A DNA stretch of 23,101 nucleotides from an uncultured Actinomycetes bacterium (GCA_903865885.1 CAIPLJ010000029.1:1-23101); one strand, 5' to 3'. Shown: positions 1 through 7,829, counted from the first letter of the stretch. The notes: generated by a model not told the origin, from the sequence alone. Program-made: numbers and translations.

Positions 1-371
1 ATGACTGAAACTAAGAGCACCGTATACATAATGGCGATGCTTCCAATTTGAAAAATTGGATTTGGGATGAGCGTTAAGAAGAGAACGATAAAAATTACAG
101 GAAGAAAATATTCACCGATTGAGCGACGAGCATCGACGTAGTTACGGACGAATTTTTTGACGGGGCCTTTGTCGCGAAGAGGTAGGGCACTTTCATCGCC
201 ACGCATAAATGCAGCACGTTGTGCAACACGAGCACTTTTTGCTGCATCTTTTGCGCGCTGCTTCTCAGCTTTTGTTGATGCTGGAGCGAGAGAGGAAACC
301 TTACGAGCAGCTTCTGCCTCTTTGCGCTTTGGAGTAGGACGGCCTTTTTTATTATCAGTTGCTTCGGACAT
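1..371 (-). CDS. DUF3043-family membrane protein, 3' part missing (cut by window edge)
   Basis: Reading the minus strand from an ATG at 371 gives about 123 residues that run off the left edge. The first ~80 residues are highly charged and rich in Lys, Arg and Ala (it starts MSEATDNKKGRPTPKRKEAE). A hydrophobic segment follows (about 87-105, GEYFLPVIFIVLFLTLIPNP), then the start of another. A basic tail with PTPKRKEAE, followed by RDKGPVKKFVRNYVDARR-like text and membrane helices, is how I recognise the actinobacterial DUF3043 family, whose function is unknown. The gene starts 8 bases after the nadA stop. A TATAGT hexamer 7 bases upstream of the ATG suggests its own leaderless transcript as well as possible read-through from nadA. 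Family call from memory. Confidence 0.75.
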   Translation of the reverse strand, partial: MSEATDNKKGRPTPKRKEAEAARKVSSLAPASTKAEKQRAKDAAKSARVAQRAAFMRGDESALPLRDKGPVKKFVRNYVDARRSIGEYFLPVIFIVLFLTLIPNPIFQIGSIAIMYTVLLVSV

Positions 372-378
372 GGGTCGA

Positions 379-384
379 ACTATA
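379..384 (-). promoter_or_regulatory. -10 element of the DUF3043 gene, overlapping the nadA stop codon
   Basis: TATAGT lies on the minus strand with 7 bases between it and the ATG at 371. The nadA stop codon TAG (380-382) is inside the hexamer. The spacing predicts transcription starting at the A of the ATG. Confidence 0.55.
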
Positions 385-1525
385 GAGCGAGCATCTGCTC
401 GAGCGCTAACTTTGAATATTTCCCCACACGCTCATCAACCTTGATTTCGTTTACGATATGGCCAGCAACGATTGATTCCATTGCCCATACCAAGTGGGGA
501 AGATCGATGCGGTTCATGGTCGAGCAGTAGCAGACTGTCTTATCGAGGAACACAACCTCTTTATCAGGGTTGTTCTGCGCAAGGCGCGAGACAAGATTGA
601 GCTCAGTTCCGATTGCCCACTTGGTTCCGGCAGGAGATGAAGTGACGGTCTGAATAATCTTTTCAGTACTGCCTACGACATCAGCAGCCAAGACCACTTC
701 ATGTTGGCATTCAGGATGAACAATGATGTTAACGCCAGGGATGCGTGCACGAACTTCATTGACAGTCTCGCGAGTAAAGCGACCGTGCACTGAACAATGT
801 CCACGCCACAAGATCATCTTTGCTTTCTTGATCTGATCTTCTGTGAGTCCACCCATTGGTTTCCATGGATTCCAGAGGACGCAATCATCAACGGATAAAC
901 CGAGGGATAGAACTGCTGTGTTTCGCCCTAGATGTTGGTCTGGAAGGAAGAGAACCTTCTCTGCTTTCGCAAATGCCCATTCCAAACTCTTCTGTGCATT
1001 TGATGAAGTACAAATAGTTCCACCGTGTTCGCCGGTAAAACTCTTGATTGCAGCCGATGAATTCATATAGGTAACAGGAACGGTTCGCGATGCAACGCCG
1101 ATACGTTCAAGATCTTTCCAGCATTGATTGACTTGGTTGGCTGTTGCCATATCGGCCATTGAGCAACCTGCAGCTAGGTCGGGCAGGATTACGCGCTGCT
1201 TTGATGAAGTAAGGATGTCTGCACTTTCGGCCATAAAGTGCACTCCGCAGAAGAAGATAAATTCAGCATCGCTCTGGGCTGCCGCTGATTGCGCCAATTT
1301 AAAAGAATCTCCAGTGATATCAGCGAATTGAATGACTTCATCGCGCTGATAGTGATGGCCCAAGATCAGAGCGCGAGAGCCGAGAGCAGCCCTTGCCGCG
1401 ATTGCGCGTTCAACAAGATGTGGGTCACTTGCAGGTGGAAGGTCTCCAGTGCATGAGACTCCGCGCTCAGATGCCAGATCAGAGCCTTGGCCCAAAATCA
1501 GGAGTTCGCTGAGGCTGATAGTCAT
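380..1525 (-). CDS. nadA: Quinolinate synthase NadA
   Basis: NadA condenses iminoaspartate with dihydroxyacetone phosphate to quinolinate in de novo NAD synthesis and needs a [4Fe-4S] cluster. The 381-residue protein has the family signatures in order: LGHHYQRDE (about 55-63), FFCGVHFMAE (91-100), TYMNSSAA (about 152-159), CTSSNA (172-177), HPECQHEVV (270-278) and CYCSTMNRID (332-341). By alignment from memory, Cys93, Cys273 and Cys332 are the cluster ligands. The length fits the longer actinobacterial/Bacillus type. The ATG at 1525 has TAGTAT 6 bases upstream and no Shine-Dalgarno sequence. It is divergent from erpA, which makes an Fe-S carrier, and is followed after 8 bases by the DUF3043 gene. 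No nadB or nadC is in the window. Confidence 0.96.
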   Translation of the reverse strand: MTISLSELLILGQGSDLASERGVSCTGDLPPASDPHLVERAIAARAALGSRALILGHHYQRDEVIQFADITGDSFKLAQSAAAQSDAEFIFFCGVHFMAESADILTSSKQRVILPDLAAGCSMADMATANQVNQCWKDLERIGVASRTVPVTYMNSSAAIKSFTGEHGGTICTSSNAQKSLEWAFAKAEKVLFLPDQHLGRNTAVLSLGLSVDDCVLWNPWKPMGGLTEDQIKKAKMILWRGHCSVHGRFTRETVNEVRARIPGVNIIVHPECQHEVVLAADVVGSTEKIIQTVTSSPAGTKWAIGTELNLVSRLAQNNPDKEVVFLDKTVCYCSTMNRIDLPHLVWAMESIVAGHIVNEIKVDERVGKYSKLALEQMLAL

Positions 1526-1531
1526 GTGCTC

Positions 1532-1537
1532 ATACTA
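1532..1537 (-). promoter_or_regulatory. -10 element of nadA (leaderless)
   Basis: TAGTAT on the minus strand ends 6 bases before the nadA ATG at 1525. No ribosome-binding site is visible between them. Confidence 0.55.
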
Positions 1538-1586
1538 ATAGCCCTCGTGTCATGCGTTTGAGTTAGCCAGAGCAACCCGACGCGGG

Positions 1587-1592
1587 TATTCT
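1587..1592 (+). promoter_or_regulatory. -10 element of erpA (leaderless)
   Basis: TATTCT ends 7 bases before the erpA ATG at 1600. The nadA and erpA promoters lie back to back in a 74-base gap. Confidence 0.6.
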
Positions 1593-1599
1593 TACGCAC

Positions 1600-1962
1600 A
1601 TGACTACTGAAACAACTACAACTCCAGTCGAGATTACTACTGGCATTACTTTGACTGATGTCGCAGCAGCAAAGGTATCTGCCCTCCTTGCACAAGAAGG
1701 ACGCGATGATCTCTACCTCCGCGTTGCTGTGCAACCAGGTGGATGTTCAGGTCTTCGCTACCAGCTCTACTTTGATGATCGTAATCAAGATGGCGATGTC
1801 ACACGCGAGTTCGGTGCAGTCAAAGTTGTTGTAGACAAGATGAGCGATCCATACCTCATGGGCGCATCTATTGATTTCGTTGACACAATCGAGAAGCAGG
1901 GCTTCACAATCGATAATCCAAATGCATCAGGTTCATGTGCATGCGGCGATTCATTTAACTAA
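1600..1962 (+). CDS. erpA: A-type iron-sulfur cluster carrier/insertion protein (ErpA/HesB-IscA family)
   Basis: This is a 120-residue A-type carrier that passes Fe-S clusters from the assembly machinery to client proteins. The three family cysteines are present: Cys49 in QPGGCSG, and Cys113 and Cys115 in the C-terminal CACGDSF. The N-terminal ~14 residues are Thr-rich and variable, as is usual. It is divergent from nadA, whose product is a [4Fe-4S] enzyme, and is followed after 39 bases by adoK. The same erpA-near-adoK order occurs in Mycobacterium tuberculosis (from memory). The start is supported by TATTCT 7 bases upstream. The exact A-type subgroup (ErpA versus IscA) cannot be settled by reading, but ErpA is usual at this locus. 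Confidence 0.93.
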   Translation: MTTETTTTPVEITTGITLTDVAAAKVSALLAQEGRDDLYLRVAVQPGGCSGLRYQLYFDDRNQDGDVTREFGAVKVVVDKMSDPYLMGASIDFVDTIEKQGFTIDNPNASGSCACGDSFN

Positions 1963-1989
1963 TAGCCGCTAAATCATCGCAGCTGTAGT

Positions 1990-1995
1990 TAGATT
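1990..1995 (+). promoter_or_regulatory. -10 element of adoK (leaderless)
   Basis: TAGATT ends 6 bases before the adoK ATG at 2002. It gives adoK its own promoter in the 39-base gap after erpA. Confidence 0.55.
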
Positions 1996-2001
1996 CCAGC
2001 T

Positions 2002-2979
2002 ATGAAAATCGGTGTAGCAGGTTCTGTCGGTCTTGATCATCTAATGACCTTTCCTGGAAAGTTCACTGACTCACTTGTAGCTGGTTCACTTGAAAAAGTT
2101 TCGCTCTCATTTCTCGTTGATGGACTAGAAGTCCGTCGTGGCGGATGTGCCGCAAATATTGCCTTTGGACTTGGTGTACTTGGTCTAAACCCAATCTTGA
2201 TTGCCGCCGTGGGAAAAGACTTTGCAGATTACGATGCATGGCTTACGCGCCACGGAGTCGACACATCGCATGCACTGGTATCAACCGAGCAACACACAGC
2301 GCACTTCACTGTGACTACAGATACCGAGTTAAATCAGATCGCATCATTTTTCCCAGGAGCAATGTCTGAGGCTCGCAATATTGAACTCAAGCCAATCATG
2401 GATAAAGTCGGGAAGCTCGACATTCTCGTTGTTTCTCCCGATGACCCAGAGGCAATGCTTCGCCATACAGAAGTTGCACTCGAGATGGGTGTTGCTGTTG
2501 CAGCAGATCCATCACAGCAAATGGCTCGACTCAACGGCGACGAAATCAAGAAACTGATATCTGGTGCCACCTACCTCTTCATGAATGAATACGAACTAGC
2601 ACTTGCGATTCAGAAGACAGGCTGGAGTGATCACGAAATTCTCCAACGTGTGAAATATCGCATCGTGACACTTGGATCTGAAGGCGCACGGATTGAAAGT
2701 ATCGATGGAACTTTCATCAAAGTTGGATGTGCGCAAGAGAAGGCAAAGGTTGATCCCACCGGAGTAGGCGACTCATTCCGTTCAGGTTTCGTTGCAGGTC
2801 TTGCATGGGGCCTATCTCATGAGCGGTGTGCACAACTGGGTTCGATGATTGCGACCTATGTCATCGAGACAACGGGAACACAGGAGTACCGATTTACCCA
2901 AGCAGAGTTTGTCTCGCGATTTAAAGATGCATACGGAGCAGATGCTGCTTCAGAGATTGCAGCGCATCTACCTGCGTAA
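2002..2979 (+). CDS. adoK: Adenosine kinase, PfkB/ribokinase-fold carbohydrate kinase
   Basis: This kinase phosphorylates adenosine to AMP in purine salvage. The 325-residue protein has the PfkB N-terminal glycine motif RRGGCAANIAFGLGVLG (45-61) and the C-terminal signature DPTGVGDSFRSG (251-262), with Asp257 as catalytic base. Stretches such as DHLMTFPG, KVSLSFLVD, ASFFPGAMSEARNI, AADPSQQMARL and ETTGTQE closely match my memory of M. tuberculosis adenosine kinase (324 residues), which is why I prefer this to a generic sugar kinase. The gene overlaps the convergent desulfurase-like gene by 12 bases at their 3' ends. Substrate is inferred from similarity. Confidence 0.88.
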   Translation: MKIGVAGSVGLDHLMTFPGKFTDSLVAGSLEKVSLSFLVDGLEVRRGGCAANIAFGLGVLGLNPILIAAVGKDFADYDAWLTRHGVDTSHALVSTEQHTAHFTVTTDTELNQIASFFPGAMSEARNIELKPIMDKVGKLDILVVSPDDPEAMLRHTEVALEMGVAVAADPSQQMARLNGDEIKKLISGATYLFMNEYELALAIQKTGWSDHEILQRVKYRIVTLGSEGARIESIDGTFIKVGCAQEKAKVDPTGVGDSFRSGFVAGLAWGLSHERCAQLGSMIATYVIETTGTQEYRFTQAEFVSRFKDAYGADAASEIAAHLPA

Positions 2980-4014
2980 CTCTGTAATAACTTCAGAGAT
3001 AGTTTTCGCAAGGTAATCAATTTCTGCATTTGTTGTATCTGTATGCAGAGTAATTCGTAGATGTCCTTCAGTTGGGTAGCGCATAGCCGCTAATACATGG
3101 CTTGGCTGTAGATCTTCAGGCGAGCATGCCGATCCCGAGTCGATATCAACGGTGCGTTGGGCAAGCTCGCGCACGAGATATTCACCTGCTACCCCTGAAA
3201 TTACGCATGAGAAGATGTGGGGGAGAGCATTGGCGGCAGGTGCAACTATTTTAAGACCAGGTATTTGCGCCAATTTCTCAACCGCATATTCTCGTAGATT
3301 CAAATCTTCGTTCTGGAAATTTTCAAGTGCAACGGAAGCCGCAATGAGAAGTGGAAGTGAATAAGTTCCAGGAGATTTGATGGGTGCAATATGGGGAAGT
3401 GGGTATGAATAGGCGGAGCTGTTATTGATCGCAAGAATTGCAAGACCAGCAGGACCGTTCCACGAATTCGCATCAAAGAGAGCTGTGTGCCAATGTGCAG
3501 GTAGAGCCAAACGTGCTCCAGAGGCTGTTGCATCGATTGCTACGAAATGTTGGGATGTATCGAGTTTGGCAAAATCCTGGACAATTCCAGTTTCAGCATT
3601 GGCAAGTTGTAATGAGAGAACAGTTCCAGGATTGAGCGAGGCAATGCCACTTATTGCACCCTCGGGGCTTACTGGAAGTTCGATGGAGGGACCGCGATGT
3701 GCGCGAGCAACTGCCCGAATTTTTCCCTTATCAACTGCTGAGTAGGCGAACGTTGTCATGTCGCCGAGAAGTCCTGCGATTCCTAAGTAATGACCGAGAG
3801 CTGGCTCACCCAAAACCTCGATGGCATCGGGACGTAGACCGAGGTGAGATGCGATATTTTCCACGGATTGATTGCGAAGAATTGCAGCCTTTGCAGAGCT
3901 CTGAGATTGCTTCTTCGGATCGGCCCAGCCTTGGTCAAAAGCGGCTAGTAGAGCCTCTCTGGCGGCAGGGTTGAGTGGACTCTCTGCAGTGAAATTTCCT
4001 GTGACACGAACCAC
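2968..4014 (-). CDS. Cysteine-desulfurase-like class V aminotransferase homologue lacking the PLP lysine
   Basis: From a GTG at 4014 the protein has 348 residues and the fold landmarks of NifS/IscS: ANAETGIVQD, the PLP-ring aspartate in AIDATAS (Asp161), a conserved GP after the lysine site, and the mobile-loop cysteine in DSGSACSPEDLQPSHVLAAM (Cys297). Where the family has S-x-H-K before that GP, this protein reads DANSWNGP, so the Schiff-base lysine is Ser184 and the preceding His is Asn. The GATE-type phosphate motif is also absent (VLGEPALGHY). It is probably a pseudoenzyme or has a changed role. Start choice: TAGCGT lies 7 bases before the GTG at 4014, and this start aligns MVRVTGNFTAESPLNP with the usual short desulfurase N-terminus. 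A GTG at 4050 would add 12 residues. It is divergent from ctaC. Confidence 0.8.
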   Translation of the reverse strand: MVRVTGNFTAESPLNPAAREALLAAFDQGWADPKKQSQSSAKAAILRNQSVENIASHLGLRPDAIEVLGEPALGHYLGIAGLLGDMTTFAYSAVDKGKIRAVARAHRGPSIELPVSPEGAISGIASLNPGTVLSLQLANAETGIVQDFAKLDTSQHFVAIDATASGARLALPAHWHTALFDANSWNGPAGLAILAINNSSAYSYPLPHIAPIKSPGTYSLPLLIAASVALENFQNEDLNLREYAVEKLAQIPGLKIVAPAANALPHIFSCVISGVAGEYLVRELAQRTVDIDSGSACSPEDLQPSHVLAAMRYPTEGHLRITLHTDTTNAEIDYLAKTISEVITELRR

Positions 4015-4021
4015 CGGATGA

Positions 4022-4027
4022 ACGCTA
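4022..4027 (-). promoter_or_regulatory. -10 element of the desulfurase-like gene
   Basis: TAGCGT on the minus strand ends 7 bases before the GTG at 4014. It supports that start over the upstream GTG at 4050, which has only the imperfect TAGTGG in the matching place. Confidence 0.5.
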
Positions 4028-4060
4028 CTCGCTCCGGCAGGCGCATGCACATCGCGCCAC

Positions 4061-4066
4061 TATCCT
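4061..4066 (+). promoter_or_regulatory. -10 element of ctaC (leaderless)
   Basis: TATCCT ends 7 bases before the ctaC ATG at 4074. It would drive ctaC-ctaD-ctaF. Confidence 0.6.
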
Positions 4067-4073
4067 TTACCCC

Positions 4074-4847
4074 ATGTCATCTCATGCTCCGCGCAATTGG
4101 CGCCCAGTCCGAATTGCGGCGCTCATTGCACCCGCACTTCTACTTCTGAGCGGATGCTCATTCCAATCGAAAGATATTTCGGGGCTTGGTTTTCCTAAAG
4201 GTGTTTCGAGCGTTAACGATGTTTCACTCTCACTGTGGCAGTACTCATGGATTGCAGCCGGAGTTGTAGGTGTCATTACTTTAATTTTGATCTTGTGGCC
4301 TGCGGTATTTCATCGCGCGCATGCAAGTAAGGGTGAGTTCCCAAAACAAACTCAGTACAACATTCCTGTTGAGATTCTCTACACAATAATTCCGTTCTTA
4401 ATCGTTGCTGTTCTCTTCTATTTCACTGCGGTGAAAGAGAATAAAATTACCGATAAGACAACACCTGTGAAGCATGAAATTTCTGTCGAAGGAATTCAAT
4501 GGTCATGGCAGTTTGCATATCCTGAAGCTGGACCAAAAGCTGTCGTCACGGGAATTCCTGCAGAGCCTCCCACTCTCTATCTTCCACTTGGTGAGTCAGT
4601 TCGCTTTACTCTGACTTCAAACGATGTTGTACATGGCTTCTGGATTCCAGCTTTTATGATCCAGATGCAGAACCTTCCGGGGGAGACCAACCATCTTCAA
4701 TTCACCGCCAATAAACTTGGTGAATACCCAGGAAGATGCAACATCCTCTGCGGACGCAATCACTCGCAAATGATTTTTAAGGTAAAGGTAGTAACTCCAG
4801 CGCAGTATCAGTCATATCTTGACACATTGAAGGCGAGTGCAGCATGA
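4074..4847 (+). CDS. ctaC: Cytochrome c oxidase subunit II (CuA subunit, lipoprotein)
   Basis: Subunit II takes electrons from cytochrome c through the binuclear CuA centre on the outer face of the membrane. The 257-residue protein starts with a signal peptide ending in the lipobox LSGC (Cys28). Two membrane helices follow (about 56-77 and 98-119), then a cupredoxin domain. The CuA ligands are visible: His187 (VVHGFW), Cys222 and Cys226 (RCNILCGRNH), His230 and Met233; Glu224 is replaced by Ile, but that position binds through its backbone. The gene begins a three-gene oxidase operon, and its stop overlaps the ctaD start in ATGA (4844-4847). TATCCT 7 bases upstream suggests a leaderless mRNA. 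Processing to a lipoprotein is inferred from the lipobox. Confidence 0.97.
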   Translation: MSSHAPRNWRPVRIAALIAPALLLLSGCSFQSKDISGLGFPKGVSSVNDVSLSLWQYSWIAAGVVGVITLILILWPAVFHRAHASKGEFPKQTQYNIPVEILYTIIPFLIVAVLFYFTAVKENKITDKTTPVKHEISVEGIQWSWQFAYPEAGPKAVVTGIPAEPPTLYLPLGESVRFTLTSNDVVHGFWIPAFMIQMQNLPGETNHLQFTANKLGEYPGRCNILCGRNHSQMIFKVKVVTPAQYQSYLDTLKASAA

Positions 4848-6502
4848 CCATAATGGCAGAGCGTCCAACAGTTGCTACACCTCGACAAGGAGTTGAAAAG
4901 ACTTCCCGTGGAAGCCAATTCGTTAAGACAATTACTTCAACTGATCACAAACGCATTGGATATCTCTATCTAGCGACATCTTTCACCTGGTTCCTCATTG
5001 GTGGTTTCTTAGCCCTCTTGCTCCGTATCGAACTTGCACGTCCAGGACTTCAGTTCCTCAGCGTCGAGCAGTACAACCAAATTTTCACAATGCACGGAAC
5101 GATTATGTTGTTGATGTTTGCAACACCACTCTTTGTTGGCTTCGCTAACGTGATCATGCCGCTTCAAATTGGCGCCGCAGACGTTGCATTCCCACGTTTG
5201 AATATGCTTTCGTACTGGCTCTACTTCTTTGGTTCTATCGAAGCAACAATCGGATTCTTAACTCCAGGTGGAGCTGCCTCGTTCGGCTGGACTGCATATG
5301 CACCACTGGCCAACTCAACATACTCACCAGGAATTGGTGGAGACCTCTGGGTAATGGGACTTGCGATTTCTGGCCTTGGAACTATTCTCGGCGGCGTTAA
5401 CTTCATTACAACAATCTTTACGATGCGCGCACCAGGTATGACGATGTTCCGCATGTCGATTTTCTCATGGAACGTGCTGCTTACTTCAATCTTGGTATTG
5501 CTTGCATTCCCACCACTTGCAGCTGCGTTACTGGGTCTTGAATCCGATCGACTCTTTGGCACCCATCTCTTCGATCCGGCAAATGGTGGAGCGATGTTGT
5601 GGCAACACTTGTTCTGGTTCTTCGGCCACCCCGAGGTCTACATCCTTGCGCTTCCATTCTTCGGAATCGCAACTGAAATCTTGCCAGTATTTAGCCGCAA
5701 GCCAATCTTTGGTTACAAAGGTTTGATTGCAGCAACAATCGCGATTTCAGCGCTCTCTGTAGCGGTATGGGCTCACCACATGTTTGCATCAGGAAAAGTA
5801 CTTCTGCCCTTCTTCTCATTTATGACATTTCTTATCGGTGTACCGACAGGTGTGAAGTTCTTCAACTGGATCGGCACCATGTGGCGTGGCCACGTCACCT
5901 TTGAAACACCTATGTTGTGGGTTATGGGCTTCCTCGTCACATTCCTCTTCGGTGGATTGACAGGAATTATCCTTGCATCTCCTCCAATGGACTTTGCAGT
6001 ATCTGCTTCATACTTCGTTGTTGCACACTTCCACTACGTTCTCTTCGGAACTGTGGTCTTTGCAATGTTCGCTGGTTTCTATTTCTGGTGGCCAAAGATG
6101 ACTGGACGTATGCTCAACGAGCGTCTTGGAAAGATCCACTTCTGGACCCTCTTCTTCGGTTTCCACCTCACATTCCTTATCCAGCATTGGCTAGGAATTA
6201 AGGGGTTCCCACGACGTTATGCAGATTATCTTTCTACCGATGGCTTCACATGGATGAATACGGTCTCAACGATTGGTTCATTCCTCTTAGCTCTGTCGAT
6301 GATTCCATTCTTCATCAACGTGTGGATCACTCGTAAATCTCCTAAGGTCGAGGTCGATGATCCGTGGGGCTATGGCGCATCTCTCGAATGGGCAACATCA
6401 TGTCCACCTCCACGCCATAACTTCACATCGATGCCACGTATTCGCTCCGAACGTCCAGCATTTGATCTTCACCATCCGCACATCACGACTGAAGGCCACT
6501 AA
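4844..6502 (+). CDS. ctaD: Cytochrome c oxidase subunit I (aa3 type)
   Basis: Subunit I is the catalytic haem-copper core that reduces O2 and pumps protons. The 552-residue protein has about 12 membrane helices and all key residues: haem a ligands His84 (FTMHGT) and His397, haem a3 ligand His395 (VAHFHYVLFG), CuB ligands His262, His311 and His312 (GHPEVY, WAHHMF), and the cross-linking Tyr266. The K-channel Lys338 (PTGVKFF) and the D-channel set Asn102, Asp113 and Asn120 (ANVIMP, AADVAFPRLN) mark it as an A-type pump. The start ATG overlaps the ctaC stop. A second in-frame ATG lies 9 bases on (MAERPT), so the first three residues are uncertain. No ctaA or ctaB for haem a synthesis is in the window. 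Confidence 0.98.
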   Translation: MTIMAERPTVATPRQGVEKTSRGSQFVKTITSTDHKRIGYLYLATSFTWFLIGGFLALLLRIELARPGLQFLSVEQYNQIFTMHGTIMLLMFATPLFVGFANVIMPLQIGAADVAFPRLNMLSYWLYFFGSIEATIGFLTPGGAASFGWTAYAPLANSTYSPGIGGDLWVMGLAISGLGTILGGVNFITTIFTMRAPGMTMFRMSIFSWNVLLTSILVLLAFPPLAAALLGLESDRLFGTHLFDPANGGAMLWQHLFWFFGHPEVYILALPFFGIATEILPVFSRKPIFGYKGLIAATIAISALSVAVWAHHMFASGKVLLPFFSFMTFLIGVPTGVKFFNWIGTMWRGHVTFETPMLWVMGFLVTFLFGGLTGIILASPPMDFAVSASYFVVAHFHYVLFGTVVFAMFAGFYFWWPKMTGRMLNERLGKIHFWTLFFGFHLTFLIQHWLGIKGFPRRYADYLSTDGFTWMNTVSTIGSFLLALSMIPFFINVWITRKSPKVEVDDPWGYGASLEWATSCPPPRHNFTSMPRIRSERPAFDLHHPHITTEGH

Positions 6503-6504
6503 TC

Positions 6505-6909
6505 ATGAAAGCTAATTGGAAACTCTTCTCTGGACTTTCAATCTTCTACGTCATCATGGCGATTGTGTATTACTCAGTTGGTGGCGAAGCAGTAGGAATA
6601 ACTGGAATGACACTGGCTGCTTGTCTTGCAGGTATGATCGGATTTTATGTGTGGTTCACGCAAAAGCGAATCGGAACTGCAATTCCTTCCGATAACGATC
6701 TTGCTGAAATTGCAGACGATGCAGGCGAACTCGGTTTCTATAGCCCTCACTCATGGTGGCCACTTCCGGTAGCGCTCAGCGCAACAGCGATGGGGTTGGG
6801 TCTGATTATCGGATGGTGGCTCACGCTTATTGCACTAGGTTCACTTGTCATCAGCATCATCGGTATGGTGACTGAGTACGAAAAACCAATAGCATCTTCA
6901 GTTCACTAA
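6505..6909 (+). CDS. ctaF: Actinobacterial cytochrome c oxidase subunit IV
   Basis: This small membrane subunit of the actinobacterial aa3 oxidase helps assemble or stabilise the bc1-aa3 supercomplex. The 134-residue protein has four predicted helices (about 7-26, 31-50, 86-105, 106-124). The conserved mid-loop GELGFYSPHSWWPL (about 75-89) is the family hallmark as I know it. It starts 2 bases after the ctaD stop, so translation is probably coupled. It ends the ctaCDF operon; the next plus-strand gene begins 24 bases later. Confidence 0.93.
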   Translation: MKANWKLFSGLSIFYVIMAIVYYSVGGEAVGITGMTLAACLAGMIGFYVWFTQKRIGTAIPSDNDLAEIADDAGELGFYSPHSWWPLPVALSATAMGLGLIIGWWLTLIALGSLVISIIGMVTEYEKPIASSVH

Positions 6910-6920
6910 CTTCGCGATAG

Positions 6921-6926
6921 AAGATT
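6921..6926 (+). promoter_or_regulatory. Weak candidate -10 element for the EamA gene
   Basis: AAGATT ends 7 bases before the ATG at 6934. It deviates from TANNNT at the first base, so the exporter may instead be read through from ctaF. Confidence 0.3.
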
Positions 6927-6933
6927 GCTCAGC

Positions 6934-7797
6934 ATGAAGAGAGCCATTGCTATTGCTCCGTGGTTCTTCATCATTATCTGGAGTTCAGGCTTTGTTGTTG
7001 CCCGATATGCATTTGCAGATGCAGACGCGCTCTTCTTTTTAGCGATTCGACTACTGCTGGCCACTGCCATTCTTTTTGCTCTGACCCTCGCACTCAAACA
7101 ACCAATTCGACTGTCACGGCAGGATCTACTCTCATCACTTGCAATAGGCATTGCGCTGCATGGACTCTATTTAGCCGGTGTTTGGTATGCAATTGAATTA
7201 GGGGCGCCATCGGGGCTTTCATCTGTCATAACGAGTATGCAACCGATTGTTGTCTCACTCCTGGCCGTCAGATTGCTTGGGGAACCACTCACAAGAAGGC
7301 AGTTGAGCGGACTCATCTGCGGATTATCGGGAGTCGTACTCGTTGTTCTTCCGAAACTTTCTAAATCTGGGGGCTTCACTCCAGAGACTCTCGCATTTCT
7401 ATTCTTAGCACTTGCTGGAAGCACCATTGCGACTTTGTTACAGAAGAAGATTGGCCATTCGATACCGCTCATGATCGGAACCACCTATCAATTTGCCATC
7501 GCAGGTTTCGGATTACTAGCGATATCACTCATTCGCGGTAAGACGCGATTTGAGGTTACACAAACATCAATCTGGGCGATGGCGTGGGCTGTACTAGTAA
7601 CGTCGATAGCGGCGGTTCTACTCTTGTTGTGGCTTCTCAATAGAGGATCCGCTGCGAAGGTATCGAGTCTTCTCTATCTCGTTCCACCGATGGCAGTTTT
7701 TCAAGCATTCGTTCTATTCCATGAGAAAGTGACCGCTCAAGAGTTGGTGGGAATTGTATTGACGGCAGCGGGAGTTGCCCTTGTCATACGAGGTTAG
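6934..7797 (+). CDS. EamA (DMT superfamily) transporter, probable metabolite/amino acid exporter
   Basis: The 287-residue protein is almost entirely hydrophobic, with about ten membrane helices arranged as two EamA repeats. The N-terminal half has the family-typical WFFIIIWSSGFVVARYAF and, near the end of the repeat, ITSMQPIVVSLLAVRLLGEPLTRRQ followed by GLSGVVLVV. The second repeat ends LLYLVPPMAVFQAFVLFHEKVTAQELVGIVLTAAGVALV, the usual E-x-hxxxxxxGxxLhxxGV pattern. The substrate cannot be read from sequence. An upstream in-frame TTG at 6925 is possible, but the ATG at 6934 gives the better N-terminus. It sits between the oxidase operon and the aminotransferase pair, with no clear functional tie to either. 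Confidence 0.88.
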   Translation: MKRAIAIAPWFFIIIWSSGFVVARYAFADADALFFLAIRLLLATAILFALTLALKQPIRLSRQDLLSSLAIGIALHGLYLAGVWYAIELGAPSGLSSVITSMQPIVVSLLAVRLLGEPLTRRQLSGLICGLSGVVLVVLPKLSKSGGFTPETLAFLFLALAGSTIATLLQKKIGHSIPLMIGTTYQFAIAGFGLLAISLIRGKTRFEVTQTSIWAMAWAVLVTSIAAVLLLLWLLNRGSAAKVSSLLYLVPPMAVFQAFVLFHEKVTAQELVGIVLTAAGVALVIRG

Positions 7798-7823
7798 GGC
7801 TCACCCTTTCTTCACTTACCTGA

Positions 7824-7829
7824 TTAGAT
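7824..7829 (+). promoter_or_regulatory. Weak candidate -10 element for the class III aminotransferase
   Basis: TTAGAT ends 6 bases before the ATG at 7836. It is near the TANNNT pattern but has T at the second base. Confidence 0.35.

Noticed and set aside
157..444. A plus-strand reading frame of 95 codons at the left edge.
   Set aside because: It runs antisense to the DUF3043 gene and the end of nadA, whose protein sequences are recognisable. It has no family resemblance.
4051..4073. The GTG at 4050 as start of the desulfurase-like gene.
   Set aside because: It would add 12 residues with no family counterpart and lacks a proper TANNNT hexamer at 6-7 bases. The GTG at 4014 has one and fits the usual N-terminus.
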